Part shown: piece after piece, positions 1 through 7,046 of the stretch
Layout: every line of letters begins with the position of its first letter
Position numbering within the stretch: position 1 is the first letter of the stretch
Origin: an uncultured Candidatus Berkelbacteria bacterium
Lineage (GTDB): Bacteria > Patescibacteriota > UBA1384 > 2-12-FULL-50-11
Length of the DNA stretch: 42,717 nucleotides
NCBI GenBank assembly: GCA_903839975.1
Contig: CAIMEH010000023.1
Location: 1 to 42,717 of the forward strand
Direction: 5' to 3'
Notes under the pieces: model-generated
The model's input: only the letters and a program-made list of their open reading frames with translations
Databases searched by the model: none
Told to the model about the DNA's origin: nothing
Translations under genes and position numbers: made by a program

Positions 1-2
1 CA

Positions 3-1208
3 ATAAAAGATAATATTTTAGTAAAAGGTTGGCAGGCGACCGCCGCTTCGAAGATTCTCGAGGGATTTGTGGCACCGTACGATGCAACTGTAATCAAAAA
101 ACTCCGCGCGGCTGGAGCTAATTTCCTGGGAAAGACCAACCTTGATGAATTTGCCATGGGTTCTTCAACCGAGAACTCGGCCTTTGGGGCGACCAAGAAC
201 CCTTGGGGCAAAGGCTTGGTTCCAGGTGGCTCTAGTGGTGGTTCAGCGGCAGCGGTAGCCGCAGATTTGTGCGACGTTGCCCTTGGTTCGGACACTGGGG
301 GTTCGATTCGTCAGCCAGCCGCCTTCTGTGGCGTAACAGGTTTGAAGCCAACATATGGCAGCGTCTCCAGGTACGGTTTGATCGCCATGGCTTCATCACT
401 CGATGTTATTGGGCCGCTTGCCAGAAAAGCCGAAGACATAGAGCGAGTATTCGCCGTAATTTCAGGTAAAGACGATTTTGACCAAACTACCATAGATTAC
501 AAATACGAACCTGCTAAATTAGATTTCAAAAAAATAAAAATTGGATTGCCAAAAGAACTTTGGGACTTGAAGATTGATCCAGAGATTAAAGCTGCAACAG
601 AATCGTTTCTGGAGTGGCTCAAGGCTAAGGGCGCATCTGTTAAAGAGATATCCTTGCCGTCTTTGCCGTTTGCTTTGCCTGCCTACTATGTTATTCAGCC
701 TGCCGAAGTATCTGCCAACTTATCTCGCTTTGACGGTGTTCGCTACCAAAAAAGTGTTTCGGCTGGGAAATTACTCGATCAGTACAAAAATACCCGAGCA
801 TTATTTGGCCAAGAGACGAAGCGCCGTATTCTATTAGGGACGTTTGCCTTATCGGTTGGCCATTACGATGATTACTACCAGCAGGCAACAAATGTTCGCG
901 AACAGATTGAGCATGAATACGCTGAGGCGTTTAAAGATGTCGATTTAATGATTTCGGCCACCACGCCAACCCTACCGTTTGCCATTGGCGCTAAATCGCA
1001 AGATCCGTTGGCGATGTATCAATCTGACCTATTGACTGTGGCCGTAAACCTAGCTGGCGTACCTGCGATATCTTTACCGATTGGTTTTTCCAAAAATAAC
1101 TTACCAATAGGCGGTCAAATAACCGCCGCCAAGAAGAACGACAACCTGTTGATTGCTATTGCCAAGGAGTATCAAAAAGACACGGATTACCATGAAAGGA
1201 AACCATGA
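3..1208 (+). CDS. gatA: Glu-tRNA(Gln)/Asp-tRNA(Asn) amidotransferase subunit A, 5' end cut off by the window
   Basis: GatA releases ammonia from glutamine or asparagine for GatB, which converts misacylated Glu-tRNA(Gln) or Asp-tRNA(Asn) to the correct amide. The frame is open from base 3, so the first in-frame GTG (base 69) is internal. The full amidase-signature triad is visible: the Lys of an IKDN motif at the very start, the cis-Ser in a GGSSGGS loop (about base 228) and the nucleophilic Ser in GSDTGGSIR (about base 283). It ends with an ATGA overlap onto the next gene and is followed two genes later by gatB, so this is one operon. A gatC gene is expected upstream, outside the window. Confidence 0.97.
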   Translation: MKDNILVKGWQATAASKILEGFVAPYDATVIKKLRAAGANFLGKTNLDEFAMGSSTENSAFGATKNPWGKGLVPGGSSGGSAAAVAADLCDVALGSDTGGSIRQPAAFCGVTGLKPTYGSVSRYGLIAMASSLDVIGPLARKAEDIERVFAVISGKDDFDQTTIDYKYEPAKLDFKKIKIGLPKELWDLKIDPEIKAATESFLEWLKAKGASVKEISLPSLPFALPAYYVIQPAEVSANLSRFDGVRYQKSVSAGKLLDQYKNTRALFGQETKRRILLGTFALSVGHYDDYYQQATNVREQIEHEYAEAFKDVDLMISATTPTLPFAIGAKSQDPLAMYQSDLLTVAVNLAGVPAISLPIGFSKNNLPIGGQITAAKKNDNLLIAIAKEYQKDTDYHERKP

Positions 1209-1423
1209 GTAGAAAAGAACGAGAACGCAAAGAGATGCGACTAGAAGAGATTGCAGCTGAAAAATTGGCTGCCAAGCAGCGACGTGAAGAACGAATGGCG
1301 CCGATTTATAAGGCAACAAAAAAGGCTTTGTTTACGTTCTTTGGCACAGTAGTGCTTCTTGTAATTGGCTACTATGTCAGCGGACATTTACACGAAATTG
1401 GGCAAAAACTTTTACACCGATGA
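1205..1423 (+). CDS. Small single-pass membrane protein, unrecognised
   Basis: This 72-residue protein begins with a highly charged, Arg/Lys/Glu-rich helix (residues 1-40, probably coiled). One hydrophobic segment follows (about 41-59), then a short basic tail. It overlaps gatA by four bases (ATGA) and the next gene by four bases, so it is almost certainly translated with the gat operon. I recognise no family. The charged N-terminus could face the cytoplasm and anchor something at the membrane, but that is a guess. Its position between gatA and gatB is the only functional clue. Confidence 0.75.
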   Translation: MSRKERERKEMRLEEIAAEKLAAKQRREERMAPIYKATKKALFTFFGTVVLLVIGYYVSGHLHEIGQKLLHR

Positions 1424-1809
1424 GCGAATTCTTCAAAAAATTCTTTGGCATAAATCCTCGAATCTCCTTCAAGAAGGTTGATTGGTTAGCCGTTGAAGGC
1501 AAGGTTCGTCAATTAGACATGTTTGCCAATTCAACGGATCAGGCCAGTGCCAAACAGCTAATAATTCAGAGCGATGTTCTGGTGGACTCGATCCTTAAAG
1601 AGGCAGAAGTTCCAGGCAAAACCATGGGTGAGCGCTTGAAAAATCTGCGCGACAAGATGCCACGAACAGCTTATAACGGCCTATGGCAAGCACACATTAA
1701 ACGAAACGAGCTGGTTCATGATGCCGGTAGCTTTGTGGCTGACTGGGAGAAAACTAAGTATTTTGAATCATTTAAGGCTGGGATATCGGCCATTAGGAGC
1801 ATCAGATGA
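1420..1809 (+). CDS. HEPN-like helical protein inside the gat operon
   Basis: This 129-residue, mostly helical protein ends in a motif R95-N-E-L-V-H100. That fits the R-x4-6-H signature of HEPN domains, which are often RNA-binding proteins or RNases. It overlaps its neighbours by four bases on each side (ATGA at both ends), so it is translated together with gatA and gatB. HEPN membership is inferred from this single motif and the helical character; many HEPN-fold proteins are not nucleases. Placement between two subunits of a tRNA-dependent amidotransferase makes a tRNA-linked role conceivable but unproven. Confidence 0.65.
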   Translation: MSEFFKKFFGINPRISFKKVDWLAVEGKVRQLDMFANSTDQASAKQLIIQSDVLVDSILKEAEVPGKTMGERLKNLRDKMPRTAYNGLWQAHIKRNELVHDAGSFVADWEKTKYFESFKAGISAIRSIR

Positions 1810-3170
1810 GTGAGTGGCGATTAACCGTGGGCATGGAAATCCATGTCGAACTTGAAACTAAGACCAAGATGTTCTGTGGTTGCGCCAACGACCCGTTTCA
1901 CTCAGATGCCAACACTAATGTTTGTCCGGTTTGCTACGGTTTGCCAGGTGCGTTGCCGCTGATAAATAAAGAGGCAGTGGCGATGGTAATAAGGTTTGGC
2001 CGAGCAATAAAGGCCGATATCGCGCCAAAAACTTTCTGGGCCCGAAAGAACTATTTTTACCCCGATCTGCCAAAAGGCTACCAGATATCTCAGTCTACTT
2101 TGCCATTAGTTGATGGTGGCCAGATTACAATCGACGGCGAAACTTATCATTTAAATCATGCACACCTTGAAGAAGACGCCGGCAAGCTTTCGCACTCTGC
2201 CGATAAAACTCACTCGTTAGTAGACTACAACAGAGCAGGCGTGCCGCTATTAGAAATCGTAACCGAGCCTGATTTTCACACCGCTGAAGCGGCTAAAAAG
2301 TTCTGCCAGGAGCTACAAAGAATCTTCCGAACTCTAAAAATCTCCAGTGCCGATATGGAAAAAGGCCAAATGCGCTGCGAGGCCAACATCTCGGTTTCAA
2401 AAACTGACGTGCTCGGTACTAAGGTTGAGGTTAAGAATATCGGTTCGTTCCGTATGGTGGAGAAGGCAATTTTATACGAGTACGACCGCCAAATCGAGGC
2501 GTTGGAAGGCGGCGAAAAACTGCGCCAGGAAACCAGAGGTTGGGACGACGTTAAGGGAAAAACCGTTGTTATGCGAACCAAGGAAACTAGTGCTGATTAC
2601 CGTTACTTCCCAGAGCCAGATCTGCCGATGGTGGCCACAAGTTTAGATGCTGTTGAAACGACCCATATTTTGCCTGACGAGCAGCGTGCCAAGTTAGCAG
2701 AGCTTGGTCTGCACAAAGAAGTTATCGGTGCCGTTGTTGATAAAAACGGCTTTGCACTTGTTATGGAGCTGGCCGGTAAGGATAAAGATATGGCAATCGA
2801 AGCCGGAAAACTATTCTTGGCTATCCCTAAGTTTGCCGAATTAGACCAAGAGAATCAGGAAGCTTTACTAAATTTGCGTAAGCAAAACGGCTGGCCAAAA
2901 GATACGGTTGCTGAAATTGTTGAAAAAGCTGTTACCGAAGGCAAATCAATCGAGAAAATCGCCCCTGAATTTGCCCAAAACGAAGATTTGAGTGGTGTGG
3001 TCAAAGACGTAATAAATAAAAACCAGAAACAGGTTGAAGAGTATAAAGCCGGCAAAGAAGTTGTATTCCAGTATTTAGTTGGTCAAGTTATGGCCGCAAC
3101 CAAGGGTCGCGCCAACATCCAACAGGTTCGCGACGAGTTGAAAAAGGCTCTTGGCAATACAAACAGCTAA
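1806..3170 (+). CDS. gatB: Glu-tRNA(Gln)/Asp-tRNA(Asn) amidotransferase subunit B
   Basis: GatB phosphorylates the misacylated tRNA-bound Glu or Asp with ATP and amidates it using ammonia from GatA. At 454 residues it is close to the family's usual length (about 475). Visible marks are the N-terminal GMEIHVEL motif, the zinc-type pair CGCAN and CPVCYGLPG (about residues 24-47), RKNYFYPDLPKGYQISQ in the cradle region, and a C-terminal YqeY/tail domain ending with the usual GRANIQQVRDELKK-type helix. The start overlaps the preceding HEPN-like gene by ATGA. It closes the operon before the DGR. Confidence 0.97.
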   Translation: MSEWRLTVGMEIHVELETKTKMFCGCANDPFHSDANTNVCPVCYGLPGALPLINKEAVAMVIRFGRAIKADIAPKTFWARKNYFYPDLPKGYQISQSTLPLVDGGQITIDGETYHLNHAHLEEDAGKLSHSADKTHSLVDYNRAGVPLLEIVTEPDFHTAEAAKKFCQELQRIFRTLKISSADMEKGQMRCEANISVSKTDVLGTKVEVKNIGSFRMVEKAILYEYDRQIEALEGGEKLRQETRGWDDVKGKTVVMRTKETSADYRYFPEPDLPMVATSLDAVETTHILPDEQRAKLAELGLHKEVIGAVVDKNGFALVMELAGKDKDMAIEAGKLFLAIPKFAELDQENQEALLNLRKQNGWPKDTVAEIVEKAVTEGKSIEKIAPEFAQNEDLSGVVKDVINKNQKQVEEYKAGKEVVFQYLVGQVMAATKGRANIQQVRDELKKALGNTNS

Positions 3171-3179
3171 AAATGAGGC

Positions 3180-3185
3180 TAATAT
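3180..3185 (+). promoter_or_regulatory. -10-like box for the DGR target gene
   Basis: TAATAT lies six bases before the ATG at 3192, and a perfect TATAAT overlaps it at 3183-3188. There is no Shine-Dalgarno sequence. This matches the leaderless layout seen at many genes in the window. No clear -35 is visible. Confidence 0.5.
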
Positions 3186-3191
3186 AATAAT

Positions 3192-5171
3192 ATGGAAAGA
3201 GAAGGCTCGGATTTTTTGAAGGAGAAATATAATCTGCATAACACTCCAGAAGTCCAGGCAGCGGCTGAGCGAACCAACTACCGGAATGAACAAGCTACTG
3301 AAGAAGGCGAAGATCCGGAAACTATTGGCCAAGATCCAAATTCCAGAATTGAAAACTACCTACATCGTTTCACGGAAATTAACGACCGCGAAGATCGGGA
3401 GAAACGCCAGCGTGGAATCGAAGCACTAAAAAAGGTATTACACAGTAATTTTGTGATTAAGCCCGAAGAAGTCCCTGAATCGGCCTTTATTTTAGAGCAA
3501 AGAATTGCTCGTGAGCTAGGCTATGGTGATGTTGAAATCACAGATGAGTTTCGCGAAAGGAAAACCAACCAGATTATTAGTGATCAAGTAACCAGCTTAG
3601 ATAAGTGGGTTAAATACGTCTCATCTCCCGATGCCCAATATCCGGACTGGGCTAAGTATTGGGCTATGCGTTCAGTGCTGGAGATGGGCAAGCTGCAAAA
3701 GCAAGAAGATGAGAACGGTAAAGTTACCGCCCGTTTTGCCAAGCGTGAAAAAGGCAAGGGCACAACAGCTGCCTTTCCTCTGCTTAACCCCCGAGCCCTA
3801 GCTCTAACTGTCAGTGTCTTAGGTCAGAGGCTAGATGAAAAATCTAAACCAAAAATTGAACGACAAGATGTGCCGAATCAAAGCCTTAAGCTAGTTGACC
3901 CTGACTTCCAAAGTCTACTATCTACTGAAAACTTTTCAAAAATTTATGCCCAATTCTTAATCGAGATGCCTCAGTATTCTGAAGCTGGTCTACAAGAAAC
4001 ACGGGGACGTTGGGTTAAATACGATCAAGGCTCTGATCCGCACCCGCTCGTTGACTCACTCGACGGCTATCCTTTGGAGTGGTGCACGGCTAACCTAGAT
4101 ACCGCCCAAACTCAGTTGGATGAGGGCGATTTCTTTGTTTACTACTCGATTGACGATAATAATGAGGCTAAGATTCCTCGGGCGGCTATCCGTATGCAAG
4201 GCGACTCGATTGCAGAAGTTAGAGGTATCGCCGGCGACCAGAACCTTGATCCTTATATTGCCGAGGTGGTGCGAGGAAAAATGGAGGAATTTCCCGATGG
4301 CAAGGTCTACGAGAGGAAAGCGTATGACATGCAAATGTTGTCGTACATAGAGAAGAAAATCCAGGGCGATCAAGAACTTACTAAGGGCGACTTAACCTTC
4401 CTGTACGAGATAGATAATCCTATACAAGGTTTTGGCTACGAGCGAGATCCTAGAATCACTGAGCTTCGCGCAACTCGTAACACAGATAAGGACATTCTAG
4501 TAGTGTTTGAATGTGAACCGAACCAAATTGCTCGTTCGGTCACCGAAATTAACGAAACAACCAAGGCTTTTGTCGGTAAACTCGAACCAGGAATATTTAC
4601 CAAGATTGCCGAGTTTAATATCGAACATATTTTTACTAAGTTTCCCGAAGGCAAAGTTTCTCTAAGCGAGTTAGAGATTGGCGGCAAAACCAAAGACGAG
4701 CTGGTGGCGGAGATTGAAGAAAAAGGCATGAAAATTTACGACTATGCCAGGGACATGCTCAATAGTCCAGATTTTACCACTCTGGAGAATCCCGAGGAAA
4801 TCAGCCTGGTCAGGTTAAAAGTTGGTGATTTGGGCTTTACCAAGAACCCGACTACTGACGAAATCTATGCTCGAGCCGCCGAACTGGGGCTAGAACTATG
4901 TCCGGCCGAAACCGGCCCGCATCAAAGATTAAAAGATTCAGAGCAGCCATTAGGCGATTATTATCGCATTGCGATGAAACAGCTGACTGTCCGGCACGGC
5001 CGTCCGAACGTCTTCTACGTTTACTCGAACGACGATGGCTTGTGGCTCAACTACCGTTGGGCGAAGCCAGACAGCAAGTGGTTTCTGGGCGGTCAGTTTG
5101 TCTTCCGTCTACGCCAAGTTTCTCCGGATACTGAGGCTCCTAAACCCTTTGTGCCTCAGTCTGAAACTTAA
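3192..5171 (+). CDS. DGR target protein with C-terminal variable region
   Basis: This 659-residue protein ends in the DGR variable repeat (residues about 598-641), followed by an 18-residue Pro-rich tail. The variable segment contains NVFYVYSND, GLWLNYRW and a closing FVFRLR. That arrangement fits the compact C-type-lectin-like variable domains found in CPR and archaeal DGR targets; the fold is inferred from context. The body is soluble, charged and helical with no signal peptide or membrane segment. A conserved-looking block around residues 297-345 (EWCTANLDTA, GDFFVYYSID, a RAAIRM and EVRGIA strand pair) is a domain I cannot name. Translation probably starts at 3192, directly after a -10 box. 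What the protein binds, and whether it is intracellular, is unknown. Confidence 0.93.
   Translation: MEREGSDFLKEKYNLHNTPEVQAAAERTNYRNEQATEEGEDPETIGQDPNSRIENYLHRFTEINDREDREKRQRGIEALKKVLHSNFVIKPEEVPESAFILEQRIARELGYGDVEITDEFRERKTNQIISDQVTSLDKWVKYVSSPDAQYPDWAKYWAMRSVLEMGKLQKQEDENGKVTARFAKREKGKGTTAAFPLLNPRALALTVSVLGQRLDEKSKPKIERQDVPNQSLKLVDPDFQSLLSTENFSKIYAQFLIEMPQYSEAGLQETRGRWVKYDQGSDPHPLVDSLDGYPLEWCTANLDTAQTQLDEGDFFVYYSIDDNNEAKIPRAAIRMQGDSIAEVRGIAGDQNLDPYIAEVVRGKMEEFPDGKVYERKAYDMQMLSYIEKKIQGDQELTKGDLTFLYEIDNPIQGFGYERDPRITELRATRNTDKDILVVFECEPNQIARSVTEINETTKAFVGKLEPGIFTKIAEFNIEHIFTKFPEGKVSLSELEIGGKTKDELVAEIEEKGMKIYDYARDMLNSPDFTTLENPEEISLVRLKVGDLGFTKNPTTDEIYARAAELGLELCPAETGPHQRLKDSEQPLGDYYRIAMKQLTVRHGRPNVFYVYSNDDGLWLNYRWAKPDSKWFLGGQFVFRLRQVSPDTEAPKPFVPQSET
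4982..5115 (+). repeat. DGR variable repeat (VR)
   Basis: This segment aligns without gaps to 5462-5595 (offset 480). There are 18 differences: 4982, 4985, 4990, 4995, 5001, 5002, 5016, 5022, 5034, 5052, 5055, 5056, 5074, 5082, 5083, 5089, 5114 and 5115. All sit opposite A in the template. The 24 bases 5090-5113 are identical to the template and would contain the initiation-of-mutagenic-homing site. Most changes hit the first two bases of AAC/AAT codons, turning Asn into Tyr, His, Arg, Ser, Asp or Phe without creating stops. Confidence 0.97.
5116..5169 (+). repeat. Cruciform-forming inverted repeat directly after the VR
   Basis: Two nested perfect stems begin at the first base after the VR: AAGTTTC (5116-5122) with GAAACTT (5163-5169), and ACTGAGGC (5130-5137) with GCCTCAGT (5153-5160), with a 15-base loop. 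Nothing similar follows the TR. In the Bordetella phage DGR a hairpin just downstream of the VR is needed for efficient target recognition, so this is the likely equivalent. It overlaps the stop codon of the target gene. Confidence 0.8.
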
Positions 5172-5191
5172 TTTCTTCGATACTTTGACCC

Positions 5192-5222
5192 TTCGCGGCG
5201 TAGCCGCCGAACGTAATTTTTT
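5192..5222 (+). terminator. Rho-independent terminator of the target gene
   Basis: A GC-rich stem (5192-5199 with 5203-5211, GTA loop, one bulged C) is followed by six T (5217-5222). It would separate target mRNA from the TR transcript. Confidence 0.75.
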
Positions 5223-5461
5223 GTAAGCTGGTTCTGGATTGGTTGTGTCGAACGGTTACGACTTTTCGAGACCTTTCTGGCGGTTGCCAGTTGAGGGTGC
5301 CAGTGGCCACGGCTCCCGGCAGTGGATTGGTAATTAGTGTACATAAAAAGAGAAACTTGGTGTGGTGTGCTGGTGGATTTTAGATCCCAAATAAGATACA
5401 GCTTAATGCCTTTCGTGAACTGACGAACTGCATGGGCGGTGGTTAAGACGGCACGTTACAC
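5223..5461 (+). other. Non-coding region upstream of the TR
   Basis: These 239 bases carry no convincing gene on either strand. They lie between the target-gene terminator and the TR, so they probably hold the TR promoter and the 5' part of the DGR RNA. I cannot pick a firm promoter. The last ~60 bases are GC-rich and may fold. Confidence 0.45.
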
Positions 5462-5595
5462 ACTAACTGACCGGAACGGCAATCCGAACGTCTTCAACGT
5501 TAACTCGAACGACAATGGCTTGTGGCTCAACAACAATTGGGCGAAGCCAGACAACAAGTGGAATCTGGACGGTCAGTTTGTCTTCCGTCTACGAA
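5462..5595 (+). repeat. DGR template repeat (TR)
   Basis: This is the invariant, adenine-rich donor copy of the VR (40 A in 134 bases). It is in the same orientation as the VR and 366 bp upstream of the RT. Where the VR encodes Tyr, His, Arg or Phe, the TR reads AAC or AAT, the codon choice that gives the widest amino-acid spread when A is randomised. A reading frame through it has no coding role. Its RNA is expected to be the template for error-prone cDNA. Confidence 0.96.
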
Positions 5596-5615
5596 AGTCT
5601 TTCTTTTCCGTGTCA

Positions 5616-5966
5616 CTAGCTGGCGCGGTTTTTCTTGTCCGGGTTATTGAGGGAGTTTCGCCAACCGCCGAGCATCTTCCCGATTTCGTCTAATTTTAGC
5701 GCAATTTCCTGATATTGGTTTTGAGAAATTAACTTCCCCTCCCAGGCTACTGATATCAGAAATTTCAAAGCATCAAGCTGGATTATGCAAGCCGAAACCC
5801 TGGGCGGTTTTTCACTTTTTTCGCTAAAATAAGCAATATAGATGGCTTCAAGTATGTCTAGAAATTTATTCTCAATTCTCTGGCCGAGTGTATATCTGTT
5901 GTTCTTTGGGATATGAACCGCAATCTTAATCCAAAGCAGATACCCATCTTTTATTCGGCTAACAAT
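5616..5966 (-). CDS. avd: DGR accessory variability determinant (Avd), four-helix bundle
   Basis: On the minus strand a frame ending at TAG (5616-5618) encodes an Avd-like protein. Its hallmarks are HIPKNNRYTLGQRIE, then LDALKFLISVAWE, then KLDEIGKMLGGWRNS, the order seen in bAvd/S23-type four-helix bundles that bind the RT and the template RNA. About 116 residues lie downstream of 5966, the usual size. The coordinate 5966 is a placeholder: the frame has no ATG, GTG or TTG. It runs through the (GA)n tract to a stop at 6024-6026. A good ATG at 6021-6019 is in another frame and would join this one if the tract gained one GA. Avd is normally co-directional with the RT; here it is divergent, and its 3' end stops 20 bp from the TR. 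Confidence 0.85.
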   Translation of the reverse strand: MVSRIKDGYLLWIKIAVHIPKNNRYTLGQRIENKFLDILEAIYIAYFSEKSEKPPRVSACIIQLDALKFLISVAWEGKLISQNQYQEIALKLDEIGKMLGGWRNSLNNPDKKNRAS

Positions 5967-7008
5967 GGAAGCGGATCCGAGAGAGAGAGAGAGAGAGAGA
6001 GAGAGTAGGTGGCTTCGCCATTCTTACAACAATATCACGTCTTTCGAGAATTTACTTATCTCGTGGCAAGAGTTTCTGTGCGGCAAACGCGGGCGAAAAG
6101 ATGTGGCCGAGTTCTCTCTTCGCTTAACAGATAATATTCTAAAACTTCACCATGACCTCGTCGACAAAACTTATCGTCATAGTTCTTATCAGCCATTCAA
6201 GATTAATGACCCAAAACCAAGGGATATTCACAAGGCAACTGTTCGTGATCGGTTAGCTCATCATGCGATTTACCGGATTTTATATCCGTATTTTGATCGG
6301 CAATTTATCTTCGATTCGTATTCGTGTCGAATCGACAAGGGTACTCATAAAGCCATTAATCGTTTTAGAGACTTTGGTTGTAAAGTTTCTCGTAACCACA
6401 CCAGAACAGCTTGGATACTAAAGTGTGATATTCGGAAATTTTTTGCCAATATTGACCATCAAATTCTAAAAAATATCTTAGCTAAACATATTGGTGATGA
6501 CGAAACACGCTGGCTTCTAGGGCAAGTTATTGACAGCTTTTGTACCGAAGGAAAGGTTGGTGTTGGTCTACCGTTGGGTAATTTAACGAGTCAGCTTCTG
6601 GTAAACATTTATATGAACGAGTTCGATCAATTTGTGAAACGAGTTTTAAAAGTTAAGTATTATATTCGGTATGCCGATGATTTTATTGTTTTATCGGCTG
6701 ATAGGGCGGAGCTGGTAACTCTCCAACTAAAAATAGAGAGCTTCTTGACTCAAAGCTTGAAACTGAAACTTCATCCTGACAAAGTTTACATTAAGGCCTT
6801 GGCGTCGGGCGTAGATTTTCTTGGCTGGGTGAATTTTCCCAATTACCGGGTACTAAGAACGGCAACAAAAAGAAGGATGTATAGAAAGATGTTGGCTAAC
6901 CAGAAAGACGGCACTTACCAGTCTTATTTAGGAATAATAAAACACGGCAACTGCGGAAAAATTAGAAAGACACTAGAGGGCCTGGTTGACTCGGCTAGTA
7001 GCCAATAA
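5965..7008 (+). CDS. DGR reverse transcriptase
   Basis: This 347-residue RT has the DGR-type motif GLPLGNLTSQ (201-210) in place of the QGxxxSP of group II and retroviral RTs. Asp155 sits in KCDIRKFF and the catalytic YADD is at 236-239 within YIRYADDFIVLS. The thumb region contains VDFLGWV. It would make mutagenic cDNA from TR RNA together with Avd. The family's usual N-terminus begins near YNNITSFENLL (residue 21). The ATG at 5965 is the only in-frame start, and residues 6-13 come from the (GA)n tract. With one extra GA, an ATG at 5913 would be in frame instead. No Shine-Dalgarno sequence is visible at either ATG. Confidence 0.95.
   Translation: MEADPRERERERESRWLRHSYNNITSFENLLISWQEFLCGKRGRKDVAEFSLRLTDNILKLHHDLVDKTYRHSSYQPFKINDPKPRDIHKATVRDRLAHHAIYRILYPYFDRQFIFDSYSCRIDKGTHKAINRFRDFGCKVSRNHTRTAWILKCDIRKFFANIDHQILKNILAKHIGDDETRWLLGQVIDSFCTEGKVGVGLPLGNLTSQLLVNIYMNEFDQFVKRVLKVKYYIRYADDFIVLSADRAELVTLQLKIESFLTQSLKLKLHPDKVYIKALASGVDFLGWVNFPNYRVLRTATKRRMYRKMLANQKDGTYQSYLGIIKHGNCGKIRKTLEGLVDSASSQ
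5979..6005. repeat. (GA)13 microsatellite inside the RT and avd 5' ends
   Basis: There are thirteen GA units plus one G. On the plus strand they encode an alternating Arg-Glu run at residues 6-13 of the RT. On the minus strand they encode Leu-Ser upstream of avd. A change of one unit shifts both frames. No other dinucleotide tract of this length stands out in the window. An assembly error at this point cannot be excluded. Confidence 0.9.
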
Positions 7009-7034
7009 TGGGTAATAGAATTAATTAATTTTGC

Positions 7035-7040
7035 TATGAT
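7035..7040 (+). promoter_or_regulatory. -10 box TATGAT of the mscS-htrA operon
   Basis: TATGAT ends six bases before the ATG at 7047, predicting transcription from the start codon. The -35 region is not consensus. Confidence 0.6.
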
Positions 7041-7046
7041 AGACTT

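Noticed and set aside
5172-5461. A second avd or target remnant upstream of the TR
   Set aside because: All frames are broken by stops and no Avd or VR motif appears. The real avd is on the minus strand downstream.
5439-5693. 84-codon open frame through the template repeat
   Set aside because: It has no ribosome site, no plausible N-terminus and reads straight through the TR into antisense avd. The open frame is a by-product of TR copying a coding VR.
5979-6005. GA tract as a cloning or linker artefact (a GGATCC site adjoins it)
   Set aside because: It cannot be fully excluded, but both RT and avd continue sensibly on each side of it with correct spacing, which an artefact would be unlikely to preserve. 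Raw reads would settle it.
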